Below, piece by piece: positions 9,340 through 18,325 of a stretch of 64,000 nt of DNA (within the stretch, counting starts at the first letter, position 1; each line of letters begins with the position of its first letter). Made by a program: the position numbers and the translations under genes. Source of the stretch: Winogradskyella arenosi. Its GTDB lineage: Bacteria; Bacteroidota; Bacteroidia; Flavobacteriales; Flavobacteriaceae. The stretch lies in assembly GCF_003337305.1 (NCBI RefSeq), contig NZ_QPJO01000004.1, forward strand, positions 186,001-250,000, written 5' to 3'. Below the pieces are notes generated by a model. It was given only the letters and a program-made list of their open reading frames with translations. It was not told where the DNA came from and searched no databases.

Positions 9340-10416
9340 ATGGAGACCAAGACCAAAACTGATATCGTTTTTATATTACCCAACCTCCTGCCTGGTGGCG
9401 CTGAGCGTGTGTTTTCTTTTATAGCTCAAAATATAGATAAAACACAATTTAATGCTACGCTCTTAATTATAGGGTTCTCCAAAGATGCTTCTTACGATGT
9501 GGAAGGTATAAACCTCGTGTTTTTAGAAAAATCACGTGTTCTAAATGGTACGATTCCCCTATTTAAATTTCTTTTAAAACATAAGCCCGATATTGTACTA
9601 AGTGCCGTTGGTCACCTAAATACTATAATGGCTTATATGTCGCTGTTTTTCCCTAAGACAAAATTTATAGCCCGAGAAGTTACTGTACTCAGCGTTGATG
9701 TTGATTTTTTTAAAACGAATAGCTTCGATCCATGGAGCCTAATTATAAAAAAAAGATTTCATTTTTTTGACAAAATCATCTGTCAGTCTCAAGACATGCA
9801 AGACGATATTATAAAAAACTACACCATTAAACCTGAAAAGATTGTGGTAATCAACAATCCCATTACAGACCATTTTCAACTTAAACCCGAACCCCCTTCA
9901 GAAGGCGTTGTTCAGTTTATTACCGTGGGAAGACTCAGTAAAGAAAAGGGATACGAACGCTTATTAAAAATTCTTTCTAAAGTAGAATTTCCATTTCATT
10001 ATACCATTATAGGAAATGGCAACCAAAAAGAAGCCGTATTGTCACTAGTAGATGAATACAACTTAACAGACAAGATTACGCATATTCATTTTACTAAAGA
10101 GGTTTCAAAATATTTAGCCAAGAGCGATTTTTTCTTGCAAGGTTCTTATTACGAAGGCTTTCCCAACTGCCTCATAGAATCCTGTTCTGTAGGGACTCCG
10201 GTGATTGCCTTTGACGTACCAGGAGGCACTAAAGAAATTATTGAGGATGGTGTAAACGGTTATTTGATGGCTAATGAAGCCGATTTTTTAGAAGCCCTAA
10301 ACCACTCCAAATCATGGAACCCTGAAGCGGTGAGAAAATCGGTATACAGCAAGTTTAATAGAACTAAAATTATACAACAATACGAAACCCTATTTAATGA
10401 TCTTATAAATGCCTAA
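9340..10416 (+). CDS. Glycosyltransferase family 4
   Basis: The 358 aa protein begins with IVFILPNLLPGGAERVFSF, the GGAER acceptor-side motif common in GT4 enzymes. The C-terminal domain has TVGRLSKEKGYERLL and the E-x7-E nucleotide-sugar site in EGFPNCLIESCSVGTPVIAF. It is a GT-B fold retaining transferase that should extend the lipid-linked oligosaccharide on the cytoplasmic side. Its end overlaps the start of the next GT4 gene by 8 bp. The sugar donor is unknown. Confidence 0.9.
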   Translation: METKTKTDIVFILPNLLPGGAERVFSFIAQNIDKTQFNATLLIIGFSKDASYDVEGINLVFLEKSRVLNGTIPLFKFLLKHKPDIVLSAVGHLNTIMAYMSLFFPKTKFIAREVTVLSVDVDFFKTNSFDPWSLIIKKRFHFFDKIICQSQDMQDDIIKNYTIKPEKIVVINNPITDHFQLKPEPPSEGVVQFITVGRLSKEKGYERLLKILSKVEFPFHYTIIGNGNQKEAVLSLVDEYNLTDKITHIHFTKEVSKYLAKSDFFLQGSYYEGFPNCLIESCSVGTPVIAFDVPGGTKEIIEDGVNGYLMANEADFLEALNHSKSWNPEAVRKSVYSKFNRTKIIQQYETLFNDLINA

Positions 10417-11569
10417 AGCCCCTATGAAATTAGCGATATTCATATATTCATTATCTGGCGGTGGTGCCGAAAGACAGACCTCATACATCCTGTCTTATTG
10501 CCACAACCACAATATCGATGCCCATTTGATTTTAATGAATACGCTGATTAAATATGAGATTCCGAAGGAAATTCCTATTCATTATTTAGAGCAATCAGAA
10601 TCAGATGAAAACGGAACCATAAAAGCTTTAAAAATTCCGTATTTGGCCTATAAATATTCAAGACTATTAAAAAAACTTCAAATTACACATAGTGTTAGCC
10701 TTTTAACACGGCCTAATTACATCAACCTAATAGCCCAAAAGTTAACACGACATCCGTTTAAGGTCATCGTGAATGAATTGGCGTTTCCGTCTTTGCAGTA
10801 CAGTTATCCTGGTTTTCAATCGAAATTCAACAAAACCTTGATTAAAAACCTCTTTAAAAATGCCGACTTAATTATCAGTAATTCTGAAGGTAATGCTAAA
10901 GATCTTATTGACAATTTTGAAGTTCCAAGTCGCATTGTAAGTGTGGTGCATAACCCTATAGATTTAAAAAAAATAAATGCGATCGCACCAGTGTCTGATA
11001 TTTTTGAGCCACAAAATTTTAATATCATTACTTTAGGGAGGTTAGATGTTGGTAAAAACCATAAAATGCTTATTGAAGCTATTGCACAGTTAAACCATCC
11101 ACGCGTACGACTTTATATTTTTGGCGTGGGCGATATGCAGGAGCCTCTAGAAGATCTTATTAAAAAATTAGATGTCGACCAACAAGTATTTCTCATGGGG
11201 TTTGACCCTAATCCGTACCAGTATCTAAAAGCAGCAGACCTTTTTATGTTTGGCTCTAATCATGAAGGTTTTCCAAATGTCTTACTAGAAGCCATGGCAT
11301 GCCAACTTCCTATTCTTACCACAAATTGTGAATCTGGTCCTAATGAAATTATGGAACTCAAAATCATAAAAAACGACCTTATGATTACAGATTACGGCAT
11401 TTTGGTTCCTATAAAAAATAAGGATCTAATGGCAAAAGGCATTCAATACTTTTTAGACCATAAAACTTATGCTGAATCGTGTAAAACCCACGGGAAGCAT
11501 CGCATCCTAGCATTTGAAAAAAATAATATTTTAAAAAAATATTTAGACCTTATCATTAACACCAAGTAA
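10409..11569 (+). CDS. Glycosyltransferase family 4
   Basis: A 386 aa GT-B enzyme with an N-terminal SLSGGGAERQTSYI and a C-terminal GRLDVGKNHKMLIEA plus NHEGFPNVLLEAMACQLP. The first ATG (10409) lies inside the end of the preceding gene; a second ATG at 10424 (MKLAIFIY) lies just past that stop and would give a cleaner N-terminus, so either may be used. It resembles the previous GT4 in architecture but is clearly a different enzyme, suggesting two different linkages in the repeat unit. Confidence 0.9.
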   Translation: MPKAPMKLAIFIYSLSGGGAERQTSYILSYCHNHNIDAHLILMNTLIKYEIPKEIPIHYLEQSESDENGTIKALKIPYLAYKYSRLLKKLQITHSVSLLTRPNYINLIAQKLTRHPFKVIVNELAFPSLQYSYPGFQSKFNKTLIKNLFKNADLIISNSEGNAKDLIDNFEVPSRIVSVVHNPIDLKKINAIAPVSDIFEPQNFNIITLGRLDVGKNHKMLIEAIAQLNHPRVRLYIFGVGDMQEPLEDLIKKLDVDQQVFLMGFDPNPYQYLKAADLFMFGSNHEGFPNVLLEAMACQLPILTTNCESGPNEIMELKIIKNDLMITDYGILVPIKNKDLMAKGIQYFLDHKTYAESCKTHGKHRILAFEKNNILKKYLDLIINTK

Positions 11570-11590
11570 CCCAACCCTAAAGCAATTAAA

Positions 11591-13495
11591 ATGTGCGGAA
11601 TTAACGGTATTATCACCACATCTCAAAAAAGTAAAGAAGACATCAGGTCTATTCTTAACACGATGAATACCCTTATTATTCATAGAGGTCCAGATGACGA
11701 TGGCGTTTATGCCGATGAAAATGCTACGCATTCTGTGGGCATGGGCATGAGACGCTTAGCCATTATAGATTTATCTACTGGAAAACAACCTATGTATTCA
11801 GATGATAAGCAAATCACTATTGTGTTTAATGGTGAAATATATAATTATAAAGCCCTAAAATTGAGATTAGAATCGGAAGGACTTCAGTTTAAAACCACAA
11901 GTGATACTGAGGTGATCTTAAGAGCTTATGAGCGGTTTGGTGTCGAAGCTTTTCAGTGGCTCGATGGTATGTATGCCTTCAGTATTCATGATAAAAGAAA
12001 AAACAAACTCTATATCGCAAGAGACTTTTTCGGAGAAAAGCCGCTGTATTACACCCAAACCGACAAGGCTTTTATTTGGGCTTCAGAATTAAAATCGATC
12101 ATAAAAACTATTGATTTTACACCTCAAATTTCAAAGAAAGGCTTAAACTTATATTTCAGACTAACCTATATTCCTGCTCCTCATACTATTTATGAGACTA
12201 TCTTTAAGCTAGAAGCTAACCATTATATCACTTATGATATTGCCAATCAAAGGACATCCATACACGAAATCCATAAAGGGCCAAAGGCTGAAACAGCTCC
12301 TTTAACCTTTGAACAAGCAAAACTTAAAACAAAAGCATTGGTATACGCTAGTGTAGAAAGCCGATCTATTGCAGATGTAGGCTTAGGCACCTTTCTATCG
12401 GGCGGCGTAGATTCCTCAATTATTTCCTTATGCTTGGCACAAACCACAACAAAAAAAATTGATACCTTTTCTATAGGTTTTAAAAAAGCGTCTTATGATG
12501 AAACGGATAAATCTAGAGTTGTCGCTGAACAATTAAATAGTAAGCACCACGAATTTATCATTGACGAAGATGATCTAAAGAATAACATTCATCAAATTTT
12601 AATCAATTTTGATGAACCTTTTTCCGATACAGCAGCCCTACCCACACATCTACTTTCAGAAAAAACAAGAGCCCATGTTACGGTGGCTTTAACGGGCGAT
12701 GGTGGCGATGAGGTTTTTGGAGGCTACAACAAATATTACATCGGTAAAATGAATAAAAAATATACCACTATTGTTCCTAAAACCTTACATGAAAAAATTA
12801 AGCACTTAAGCGGGAAATACCTTATCGATAAAGACGATACCAGAGGAAGAAAATTTCAAATCAATAAATTATTGAATGCCATCCATTACGATGGCGAATT
12901 CTACTGGGATATTATCTCTTTAGCCAATACCAAAACGCAACTCGCAGAGCTATTTACCCCAGAGTATTTCGATGCTGATATTTTTAAAGCCTATAAAACC
13001 ACCTTAGGAAAACAAAAAATTGAAAGTCTGACCGATTTTAGAGCTGTAGATAAAATTTTAAGCTTAGAAGGTGGTATGTTAGCTAAGGTAGACCGTACCA
13101 GTATGTTAACCTCTTTAGAATGTAGAGCTCCTTTTCTTAACCGAGAACTTTGGGAGTTTACCAACACACTGCCAGAAGCTTATTTAATGAAAGGTTGGAA
13201 TAAAAAACATATTTTAAAAGAAGCCTTTAAAGATCAGTTTCCTGAAGGGTTTTTAGAAAAAAGTAAAAGCGGATTTGGATCTCCAACTGGCGACTGGCTA
13301 AGACAAAGTCTAAGAGTAGAACTGGAACACTATATTGAACCTAAACTTCTAAAAAAACAAGGTTTTTTCAATATCGCCGTTATCACCAAGCTTGTAAAAG
13401 ACCATTTAAGCAGTAAAAAAGACAGCACTTTTAGAGTTTGGTCGTATTACTGTTTTCAAAAATGGTACCACTACAATTACCTCAATCAAAACTAA
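11591..13495 (+). CDS. asnB: Asparagine synthase-like glutamine amidotransferase (second copy)
   Basis: The 634 aa protein starts MCGINGIITT, with Cys2 as amidotransferase nucleophile and the RGPDDDGV and NGEIYNY glutaminase motifs. The synthetase half carries SGGVDSS near residue 270 and LTGDGGDEVFGGYNKY. It matches canonical asparagine synthase B better than the copy at 2994, because EVFGGY is intact where the first copy has ESFIGY. It lies between two GT4 genes with gaps of 21 and 6 bp, so it belongs to the polysaccharide operon. Either it is a housekeeping enzyme in an odd place or it amidates a sugar acid; I favour the latter weakly. Confidence 0.9.
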   Translation: MCGINGIITTSQKSKEDIRSILNTMNTLIIHRGPDDDGVYADENATHSVGMGMRRLAIIDLSTGKQPMYSDDKQITIVFNGEIYNYKALKLRLESEGLQFKTTSDTEVILRAYERFGVEAFQWLDGMYAFSIHDKRKNKLYIARDFFGEKPLYYTQTDKAFIWASELKSIIKTIDFTPQISKKGLNLYFRLTYIPAPHTIYETIFKLEANHYITYDIANQRTSIHEIHKGPKAETAPLTFEQAKLKTKALVYASVESRSIADVGLGTFLSGGVDSSIISLCLAQTTTKKIDTFSIGFKKASYDETDKSRVVAEQLNSKHHEFIIDEDDLKNNIHQILINFDEPFSDTAALPTHLLSEKTRAHVTVALTGDGGDEVFGGYNKYYIGKMNKKYTTIVPKTLHEKIKHLSGKYLIDKDDTRGRKFQINKLLNAIHYDGEFYWDIISLANTKTQLAELFTPEYFDADIFKAYKTTLGKQKIESLTDFRAVDKILSLEGGMLAKVDRTSMLTSLECRAPFLNRELWEFTNTLPEAYLMKGWNKKHILKEAFKDQFPEGFLEKSKSGFGSPTGDWLRQSLRVELEHYIEPKLLKKQGFFNIAVITKLVKDHLSSKKDSTFRVWSYYCFQKWYHYNYLNQN

Positions 13496-13501
13496 GCCGA
13501 T

Positions 13502-14638
13502 ATGAAAAAGAAAAACATCTTACTTATTGCGTCTTATGCAGGCTCCTTAATTTGGTTTAGAGGTGATTTTATAAAAAGTCTTATTGCTAACCAATTTAAG
13601 GTGTTTACTGCCGCCCCTAATTATACCGAGGAGGATATTGAAATGCTTAGCGATTTAGGTGCAACGCCGGTAGAGTTTAATCTGCAACGTACTGGCCTTA
13701 ACCCTATAAACGACTTTAAGTCCATTAAAGCATTAAGGACCATTATTAAAAACAACAACATAGATTTGGTGTTTCCTTACACTGTTAAGCCTGTCATTTA
13801 CGGTTCTTTTGCCGCTAACAGTTGCAATGTTCCGGTAACCTCACTCATTACCGGTTTAGGGTATGCCTTTACCGGACTTAGCCTTAAAGCTAAAATCTTA
13901 CAGCGTTTTAACGAAATGCTGTATAGGCTCTCCATCCGAAAAAACAAAATAATAATTTTTCAAAATAAAGATGACCATCAACTGTTTTTAGATCGGCATG
14001 TCATTTCAAAAAAGCAAACCGTTGCTTTTGTCAGCGGCTCTGGCGTTAACCTGAATACCTTTACGTTTAAGGAGAAAGAAACTTTAAACCCTATTCGTTT
14101 TCTATTGGTTGCCCGTCTTATTGAAGAAAAAGGCATCGCTTTATATATGGAAGCTGCCAAACAATTAAAAAAGAATTACCCAAGGGCCGAGTTTCATCTT
14201 ATTGGTGTGGTAGAAACCTCCCCTTCTGCCATCAATGAAGAGGAACTGAATAGATTGCACCAAGAAGGAATAATTATTTTTCATGGTCCACAATCTAATG
14301 TAGCAACCCACCTTCATAATACCAATATCTTTGTTTTACCGAGTTATTACCGTGAAGGTTTACCAAGAACCACATTAGAAGCCTGTGCTACAGGCACCCC
14401 TATAATCACTACAGATTCCGTGGGCTGTAGAGAGGCTGTAAAACCCGGTAAAAACGGATTCCTTATTCCTCCTCAAAATTTAGAGGCTTTAGTAGAAGCT
14501 ATGGAATACTGCATTACCCACCCCGAGGAATTAAAGGCTATGGGAAGAGAAAGTAGAATCTATGCCGAAGAACGATTTGATGTCAACATTATAAATAAAG
14601 ACCTCGTTCAACTTATAAAAGCGGTCTTAAACGTGTAA
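13502..14638 (+). CDS. Glycosyltransferase family 4, PglA-like
   Basis: A 378 aa GT-B protein. Its start, NILLIASYAGSLIWFRGDF, and NIDLVFPYTVKPVIYGSFAA resemble the group containing Campylobacter PglA, which adds the second sugar to undecaprenyl-linked diacetylbacillosamine. The donor-binding half has VARLIEEKGIALYMEAA and YYREGLPRTTLEACATG. It is immediately followed (4 bp) by the PglC-like initiating transferase, the same pairing as in pgl-type loci. This supports a role as the second transferase in chain assembly, but donor specificity is inference. Confidence 0.88.
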   Translation: MKKKNILLIASYAGSLIWFRGDFIKSLIANQFKVFTAAPNYTEEDIEMLSDLGATPVEFNLQRTGLNPINDFKSIKALRTIIKNNNIDLVFPYTVKPVIYGSFAANSCNVPVTSLITGLGYAFTGLSLKAKILQRFNEMLYRLSIRKNKIIIFQNKDDHQLFLDRHVISKKQTVAFVSGSGVNLNTFTFKEKETLNPIRFLLVARLIEEKGIALYMEAAKQLKKNYPRAEFHLIGVVETSPSAINEEELNRLHQEGIIIFHGPQSNVATHLHNTNIFVLPSYYREGLPRTTLEACATGTPIITTDSVGCREAVKPGKNGFLIPPQNLEALVEAMEYCITHPEELKAMGRESRIYAEERFDVNIINKDLVQLIKAVLNV

Positions 14639-14642
14639 TATT

Positions 14643-15257
14643 ATGAATATATACAGATCTTTTATTAAACCCTGTGGCGATGTTTTAGCCGCTACCTTAG
14701 GCCTTTTACTCATAGCGCCTATTTTTCTTATTTTGATGATTAGTTTATTTATCCTTAATAATGGTAAACCGTTTTTTTATCAAGCTCGCACAGGAAAAAA
14801 TGGACAAATTTTTACCATCATTAAGTTTAAAACCATGACAGATAAAACCGATGCCAACGGCGACTTACTTCCTGCCATGGAACGCGTCACTAAAGTGGGG
14901 AATTTTTGTCGAAAATTATCCTTAGATGAATTGCCACAACTTATCAACATTATAAAAAGAGACATGAGTCTTATTGGCCCACGCCCCCTCCTACCACAGT
15001 ATTTACAGTACTATAATGAAGAGCAAAACCGAAGACATGAGGTTTTACCAGGCATAACAGGTTGGGCACAAGTCAACGGCCGAAACACCATAAGCTGGGA
15101 GCAAAAGTTTGACTACGATGTTTACTATGTAGAGCATCAAAGTTTTAAATTAGATTTTAAAATTCTTTTAAAAACGATTGATAAAGTCATCAATAGAAAG
15201 GACATCAACAGTTCTGAAAACCTAAATATGCCAGAATTTAGAGGCAGTGACACTTAA
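14643..15257 (+). CDS. Initiating sugar phosphate transferase (PglC/WcaJ-type phosphoglycosyl transferase)
   Basis: The 204 aa length is that of a small monotopic phosphoglycosyl transferase. One re-entrant hydrophobic helix (about residues 12-38) anchors it; the catalytic Asp95-Glu96 dyad is in LSLDELPQL, followed by SLIGPRPLLPQY and PGITGWAQVNGRN. It transfers a sugar 1-phosphate from a UDP-sugar to undecaprenyl phosphate and starts the repeat unit at the inner membrane. With PglE- and PglF-like genes nearby, the likely substrate is a UDP-4-amino-4,6-dideoxy sugar derivative. It is the last plus-strand gene before the opposed HAD/ATP-grasp pair. Confidence 0.92.
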   Translation: MNIYRSFIKPCGDVLAATLGLLLIAPIFLILMISLFILNNGKPFFYQARTGKNGQIFTIIKFKTMTDKTDANGDLLPAMERVTKVGNFCRKLSLDELPQLINIIKRDMSLIGPRPLLPQYLQYYNEEQNRRHEVLPGITGWAQVNGRNTISWEQKFDYDVYYVEHQSFKLDFKILLKTIDKVINRKDINSSENLNMPEFRGSDT

Positions 15258-15267
15258 GGTTTCAGGA

Positions 15268-15924
15268 TTAAACTACCGTTAATTGCTTGAAATCGATAAT
15301 ATAATGATCGGGTTGGTATTTGGCTTCCATACATTGATGCGATTCATAATGGATGTTTTTACCATTATCTACTAAAGCTATGGTTTTCCACCCTAAGACA
15401 TTGGGCACAATAAAATCTTTTTTCAAATTATCAGCAATATAGCAGTAGCTACAATGCGGTAAAGCAGACTCTAAAGCTTTAAAGTTAGCTAGACAGGGTT
15501 TTTCAGTACCAATCTCTTCAGAGATAACAATTTTATCAATATCATTATAAATGCCCAAACGTTCTAATTTTACTCGCTGCGTTAGGGATCTTCCGTCTGT
15601 AATTACACCTATTTTTCCTTGATTCTGTTTTATGGCTTTAAAGACGTCCAACACGCCATCAAACAACTGAATATCCGGAATATGATTCCGATACCTATCA
15701 ATTAGTTCAGTAGTCTCAATAGCATAGCATTCCGATAAGAATTCAAAAACATTATGCTGAGAACGGTAGAGCGAAAACATCTTAGAATAAAGCATTTCCC
15801 ATTTTTGGGGATCTAAAGTTTGTGCAATAGCCCTATAGGCCGATTTCAGATACTCTAATTCATTATATAAAGTATCATCCAGATCAAATACAACCGCAGT
15901 ATTTTTACTAACCTTTAAATCCAT
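15268..15924 (-). CDS. HAD-family hydrolase
   Basis: This 218 aa protein has the HAD nucleophile motif VVFDLDDTLYNE (Asp14 and Asp16), the second motif GVITDGRS, a lysine in GTEKPCLANF and the acidic motif YIADNLKKDF. The insert suggests a subfamily I phosphatase. Its start overlaps the end of the upstream ATP-grasp gene by 17 bp, so the two are co-translated. Similar pairs occur next to PglC-type transferases in Bacteroidota loci, as far as I recall. It could remove phosphate from a sugar or amino acid precursor; the substrate is unknown. Confidence 0.85.
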   Translation of the reverse strand: MDLKVSKNTAVVFDLDDTLYNELEYLKSAYRAIAQTLDPQKWEMLYSKMFSLYRSQHNVFEFLSECYAIETTELIDRYRNHIPDIQLFDGVLDVFKAIKQNQGKIGVITDGRSLTQRVKLERLGIYNDIDKIVISEEIGTEKPCLANFKALESALPHCSYCYIADNLKKDFIVPNVLGWKTIALVDNGKNIHYESHQCMEAKYQPDHYIIDFKQLTVV

Positions 15925-16888
15925 GGACTAAAATTTCGTCATCGTACCGTATCATTAACAAATCACGCTCCCAAACATCAAACTTATCTTCTATAGTTTT
16001 TTCAAGCAAATATTCATCAATAAGCCATTTAGTATAGTTGGCCCCAGAGAGGTAAGACAAGGGGTATCCGCCTCCAAATCGCGGGTTGATTTCAATGGCA
16101 TATATTTGTGACGCATCGGTTTTATGAAGAAAAAACTGTGCCGTTAAACACCCCACAGCCCCCTTAACAAACTTCAAGTGTTTCTTTAAGTAAGGCACCA
16201 ATTCATTACTAACAGTCAATGCTTTATAAACTTCACCATCCCTAACCGATAAGCGTTTTCTTGGAACTATACATCTGAGCTGATGGTCTTTTGAATAATA
16301 CAAGTCGCAAGTGAATTCTTCAAATTTATCATGATCTATATATTCTAAAAACATAAGTTTATCATTCTGAAAATGATAATCCGTAAGGTCGTCTTCCGTT
16401 TTTATAACATAGGTATCTACACTTCTGCTTCCATCAATAGGTTTGATAAATAAAGGTAAAACATAATTATCTTTGGTGTATTCATTGGCGACTTTTATAT
16501 CATGAGAACCAAAGAAATCGTGAATGACGCGCTTGTTTCGGCATGCATTCACAAATTTTATTGAAGAAATTACCACTTCAATCCCTTCCGCTTTAAACAT
16601 GGCTTTGTTTTGAGCAAGAGCAAGTAATTCGGTATCAATGGTCGGAATAATTAAACCTATATTGTTTTTTTTACATAAATAAAGAATAACGGAAATATAG
16701 TCTGGAGCATCTAGTTTAGGGACATCAAAGTGACCATCGGCTATATGACAGGCCGCTGACATCATAGGTTTTACATCTGCCGCAAATACTTTAGCTGTAG
16801 GCACTATTCTTTTTAATTCCTTTTGAAACGACCTTACTAAAGAAACTCTCCGTCCGGCTGAAGTGATTAAGACATTGACATTCTCCAT
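15908..16888 (-). CDS. ATP-grasp domain protein (carbamoyl-phosphate synthase large-subunit-like)
   Basis: The 326 aa protein starts with a Rossmann-like pre-ATP-grasp domain (VNVLITSAGRRVSLVRSF). ATP-grasp signatures follow: PLFIKPIDGSRSVDTYVI and IYAIEINPRFGGGYPLSYLS. Enzymes of this fold ligate a carboxylate to an amine via an acyl phosphate. Lying between the PglC-like and PglE-like genes and fused translationally to a HAD gene, it may attach an amino acid or other acid to the 4-amino group of the nucleotide sugar. That is inference; PylC-like and CarB-like proteins share the same look. Confidence 0.85.
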   Translation of the reverse strand: MENVNVLITSAGRRVSLVRSFQKELKRIVPTAKVFAADVKPMMSAACHIADGHFDVPKLDAPDYISVILYLCKKNNIGLIIPTIDTELLALAQNKAMFKAEGIEVVISSIKFVNACRNKRVIHDFFGSHDIKVANEYTKDNYVLPLFIKPIDGSRSVDTYVIKTEDDLTDYHFQNDKLMFLEYIDHDKFEEFTCDLYYSKDHQLRCIVPRKRLSVRDGEVYKALTVSNELVPYLKKHLKFVKGAVGCLTAQFFLHKTDASQIYAIEINPRFGGGYPLSYLSGANYTKWLIDEYLLEKTIEDKFDVWERDLLMIRYDDEILVHGFKG

Positions 16889-17200
16889 TTAAGTTTGCGT
16901 TTTCAAGATTTTATTCAGCATAAATATAAGTAATATAATCCGTCTTTAAAACACGAACATCAGAGATCTTTATGAAACTAATCTCTAAAAATATTATTAA
17001 TTTGATAATTTAAGCCATAATTTTTTATAAATTCAACATAATCCATTCATAAATTAATAAGAACGTAATTTTATACCCTTCATCGTTTTATTTGGTGAAA
17101 TTCGAGTTAAAAGCGCATATTTAACATACCTTATTAACGGTATTTGGCTTAAGAGGCCAAAACAGTAGATTAAACACAAACCTTACAACTTTTTACATTT
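16889..17200. other. Divergent intergenic region, no gene seen
   Basis: This 312 bp AT-rich stretch separates the minus-strand ATP-grasp gene and the plus-strand aminotransferase gene and should contain both promoters. I saw no perfect TAnnTTTG motif and no convincing hairpin or small gene. Confidence 0.5.
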
Positions 17201-18325
17201 ATGAAACCTAAAATTTGGTTGTCTTCCCCACATATGAGCGGTAACGAACTTAGCTACATCCAAGACGCTTTTGATGCGAATTGGGTAGCACCTTTAGGTC
17301 CAAATGTAAATGGTTTCGAAAATGATTTAACCACATATTTACAGGAAGAACGCCATGTTGCTGCATTAGCTTCTGGCACTGCCGCCCTACACCTTAGCTT
17401 AATTCTTTTAGGTATTGGACAAGGTGATGAGGTCATTTGCCAAAGTAAAACCTTCTCGGCCTCTGCGAATCCCATTATATATCAAGGAGCAACACCCGTT
17501 TTTGTGGATAGCGAGGAAGAGACATGGAATATGTGTCCAGAACAGCTAGAACGCGCTATACGCGATAGAATTTCTAAAGACAAGACTCCAAAAGCCATCA
17601 TTGCAGTCCATTTATATGGTATGCCTTATAGCGTTGATGAGATTAATGCCATAGCCTCAAAATACAACATCCCCGTTATTGAAGACAGCGCTGAAGCTTT
17701 AGGAAGCCTATATAAAGGACAACATTGTGGTACTTTAGGAGATTTCTCAGTGTTATCCTTTAACGGCAACAAGATTATAACCACTTCTGGAGGTGGTGCA
17801 TTAGTGATCTCTACTTCAGAATTAAAAGAAAAAGCTATTTTCTTAGCGACGCAAGCCAGAGATCAGGCGCCTTATTATTTGCATTCTGAAATCGGCTATA
17901 ATTACAGAATGTCTAATATCGTAGCAGGAATTGGTCGCGGACAAATGACCGTTTTAGACCAGCATGTAAAACAACGACGTGCTAATTACAATCATTACCG
18001 CGAAGCTTTTAAAGCAAACACTCAAATAACATTCTTAAAAGAACCTGAAGGAATGACTTCTAACCGTTGGTTAACCTGTATCCTTTTAGATAGCGAAACC
18101 ACAAGAGAAGGTTTGAGACAAGCCTTAGAACATGAAAACATAGAATCGAGACCTTTATGGAAACCGATGCATCAACAACCTGTTTTTAAAGCTTACCCCC
18201 ATTATTTGAATGGCGTTTCTGATGCTTTATTCCAGCGTGGCCTTTGCCTACCAAGTGGTTCTAACTTAACGGAAGAAGAACTTAACCGCGTTACAAGAAC
18301 GGTACATGCTTACTTTAAAACATGA
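17201..18325 (+). CDS. pglE: DegT/DnrJ/EryC1/StrS sugar aminotransferase, PglE-like
   Basis: A 374 aa PLP-dependent sugar aminotransferase. The start KPKIWLSSPHMSGNELSYI and DANWVAPLGPNVNGFE match PglE-type enzymes. VIEDSAEALGSLYKG precedes FSVLSFNGNKIITTSGGGAL, with Lys191 as the expected Schiff-base lysine. It should convert the 4-keto sugar made by the downstream dehydratase into a UDP-4-amino-4,6-dideoxy-hexose. Its stop overlaps the next gene's ATG by 4 bp, so the two steps are translationally coupled. Confidence 0.92.
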   Translation: MKPKIWLSSPHMSGNELSYIQDAFDANWVAPLGPNVNGFENDLTTYLQEERHVAALASGTAALHLSLILLGIGQGDEVICQSKTFSASANPIIYQGATPVFVDSEEETWNMCPEQLERAIRDRISKDKTPKAIIAVHLYGMPYSVDEINAIASKYNIPVIEDSAEALGSLYKGQHCGTLGDFSVLSFNGNKIITTSGGGALVISTSELKEKAIFLATQARDQAPYYLHSEIGYNYRMSNIVAGIGRGQMTVLDQHVKQRRANYNHYREAFKANTQITFLKEPEGMTSNRWLTCILLDSETTREGLRQALEHENIESRPLWKPMHQQPVFKAYPHYLNGVSDALFQRGLCLPSGSNLTEEELNRVTRTVHAYFKT

